Shown here: positions 6,448-7,142 of the stretch, piece by piece | Layout: each line of letters starts with the position of its first letter | How positions within the stretch are numbered: position 1 is the stretch's first letter | Source: Muribaculaceae bacterium | GTDB lineage: Bacteria > Bacteroidota > Bacteroidia > Bacteroidales > Muribaculaceae | Reading direction: 5' to 3' | NCBI GenBank assembly: GCA_017545095.1 | Contig: JAFYCU010000081.1 | Span: forward strand, 1-7,142 | DNA: 7,142 bases | Program-made: the position numbers and the translations under genes | The notes under the pieces: model-generated | The model's input: the letters and a program-made list of their open reading frames with translations, nothing else | What the model was told of the DNA's origin: nothing | The model's database searches: none

Positions 6448-6909
6448 TCATGTCGGCGTGAGCCGGAACACGATGCGCAGGAGTCCGTCCTGGTAGCGTG
6501 TGCTGGTGATGCGGAACGTGCCTATCTGAGCCGTGTGCTGCACGTGCGCTCCGGCGCACAGGCACGCGTCGTAGTCGCCCACATGCACGATGCGCACCAT
6601 GTCGCTTGCATCGTCGGGCAACCGCTCCAAGGCGAAGCGGTGGGCCACCTGGGCCTGTGTGGCAAATTCCTCGGTCACCGGCAGGTCGGCGGCAATCACC
6701 GCGTTCACCTGCGCCTCGAGGTGGCTCACCTCATCGGCCGTGAGTGCTCGGGGAAACGCGTAGTCGAGCTTCGACTTGGTGCGCTCCACATGCGCATTCA
6801 CATGGCGGCCGCAGCCAAAGGTTTTCACCATCGTGGCATTCAGGATGTGCTCGGCCGTGTGCATAGGCGGAAACTCCTGTTTGTTGTGGGCATTGAGTTG
6901 CTGTTCCAT
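6448..6909 (-). CDS. AlaX-type alanyl-tRNA editing protein (SAD domain)
   Basis: The 153-residue protein is a free-standing version of the editing (second additional) domain of alanyl- and threonyl-tRNA synthetases. Such proteins hydrolyse wrongly charged tRNA-Ala, chiefly Ser-tRNA-Ala, in the cytosol. The zinc site is visible: HTAEH (His17, His21) and C-x3-H (Cys118, His122) inside DACLCAGAHV. Further signs are FGCGRHVNAHVE near 31-42 and IGTFRI (129-134). It is about the length of short AlaX proteins and lacks aminoacylation and tRNA-binding domains. The ATG at 6909 is chosen. The frame is open eight codons further to a TTG at 6933, but that codon lies within the predicted -7 box (6931-6938) and so would not be transcribed. 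The gene converges on the lipoprotein gene with 8 bp between stops. Confidence 0.9.
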   Translation of the reverse strand: MEQQLNAHNKQEFPPMHTAEHILNATMVKTFGCGRHVNAHVERTKSKLDYAFPRALTADEVSHLEAQVNAVIAADLPVTEEFATQAQVAHRFALERLPDDASDMVRIVHVGDYDACLCAGAHVQHTAQIGTFRITSTRYQDGLLRIVFRLTPT

Positions 6910-6930
6910 TGCTGTGTTCGGTTTGTTCGA

Positions 6931-6962
6931 CAAATCTAATGATAATTATTGAATTGTGCAAA
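6931..6962 (-). promoter_or_regulatory. Promoter of the AlaX gene
   Basis: On the minus strand TTTG (6962-6959), 20 bp, then TAGATTTG (6938-6931) matches both elements of the Bacteroidetes consensus. The leader before the ATG at 6909 would be only about 15 bases. This box decides the start codon, since it overlaps the upstream in-frame TTG. Confidence 0.8.
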
Positions 6963-7033
6963 TCACAAGCACTGAGTGAAGACCCCATAAGTCACTTTTT
7001 TAGCTTCTTCCGAAATTTTGAGTGATGAAGCAT

Positions 7034-7060
7034 GTAGAGCCGCATCACGATGCGGCTCCC
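7034..7060. repeat. GTAGAG-headed palindromic repeat, copy 3
   Basis: GTAGAGCC heads a 10-bp stem, GAGCCGCATC (7037-7046) and GATGCGGCTC (7049-7058), around AC. The head matches the copies at 1668 and 4553, the stem is again different yet paired, and the GATGGCCG tail is missing (CCC follows). The rest of the terminal stretch (6963-7142) shows only a small inverted repeat, CCCAT (7074-7078) with ATGGG (7084-7088), and no gene. Confidence 0.7.
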
Positions 7061-7142
7061 CCGATGCAATTTCCCCATTCACGATGGGTATCACCCCTCT
7101 CGGCCATCCGGCCAGCACATGAGTAACCCAACATGCATCGCC

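Noticed and set aside
6910..6933. TTG start giving AlaX eight more residues
   Set aside because: The TTG lies inside the TAGATTTG -7 box, so it would be upstream of transcription; the ATG at 6909 fits.
1668..7060. The GTAGAG palindromes as a CRISPR array or as intrinsic terminators
   Set aside because: Copies are kilobases apart with no regular spacers, and none is followed by a T-run; copy 1 is far from either flanking gene end.

Overview
The window looks like chromosomal DNA of a gut-type Bacteroidales, perhaps a GC-rich Muribaculaceae or Prevotella relative. The assignment rests on sequence style. Several intergenic regions carry a TAnnTTTG -7 box, the hallmark of Bacteroidetes sigma-ABfr promoters. 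Start codons are preceded by A/T-rich sequence and no clear Shine-Dalgarno. The protein repertoire also fits: SUMF1-fold proteins, a cleaved-adhesin (choice-of-anchor J) protein with dockerin-type calcium repeats, and a PepSY-like lipoprotein. I cannot name a species.

Layout, left to right. The 3' part of a SUMF1/formylglycine-generating-enzyme-fold gene (1-420, +, cut by the window edge) converges on a family 2 glycosyltransferase gene (553-1350, -). A double-hairpin repeat (442-502) lies between them. A 549-bp gap (1351-1899) holds one promoter box at each end and a short GTAGAG-headed palindrome. Next comes a large secreted modular protein of 840 aa (1900-4422, +). It converges on a complete SUMF1-fold gene (4734-5666, -) across a 311-bp gap packed with palindromes and short repeats. 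A divergent promoter region (5667-6001) serves that gene and a PepSY-like lipoprotein (6002-6439, +). The lipoprotein gene converges, with only 8 bp between stops, on an AlaX-type alanyl-tRNA editing protein (6448-6909, -). The window ends in intergenic DNA with a third copy of the GTAGAG palindrome.

The genes look monocistronic, most with their own recognisable promoter, so this is not an operon. The loose theme is the cell envelope: secreted or surface proteins with calcium-loop repeats, a lipoprotein and a glycosyltransferase. AlaX is housekeeping translation quality control. I see no clear new multi-gene system. The most notable non-coding signal is a family of three short palindromes with the same GTAGAGCC head and compensated stem changes. 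The most notable protein features are dockerin-like calcium loops in two neighbouring secreted proteins, and the loss of one catalytic cysteine in both SUMF1-fold proteins.
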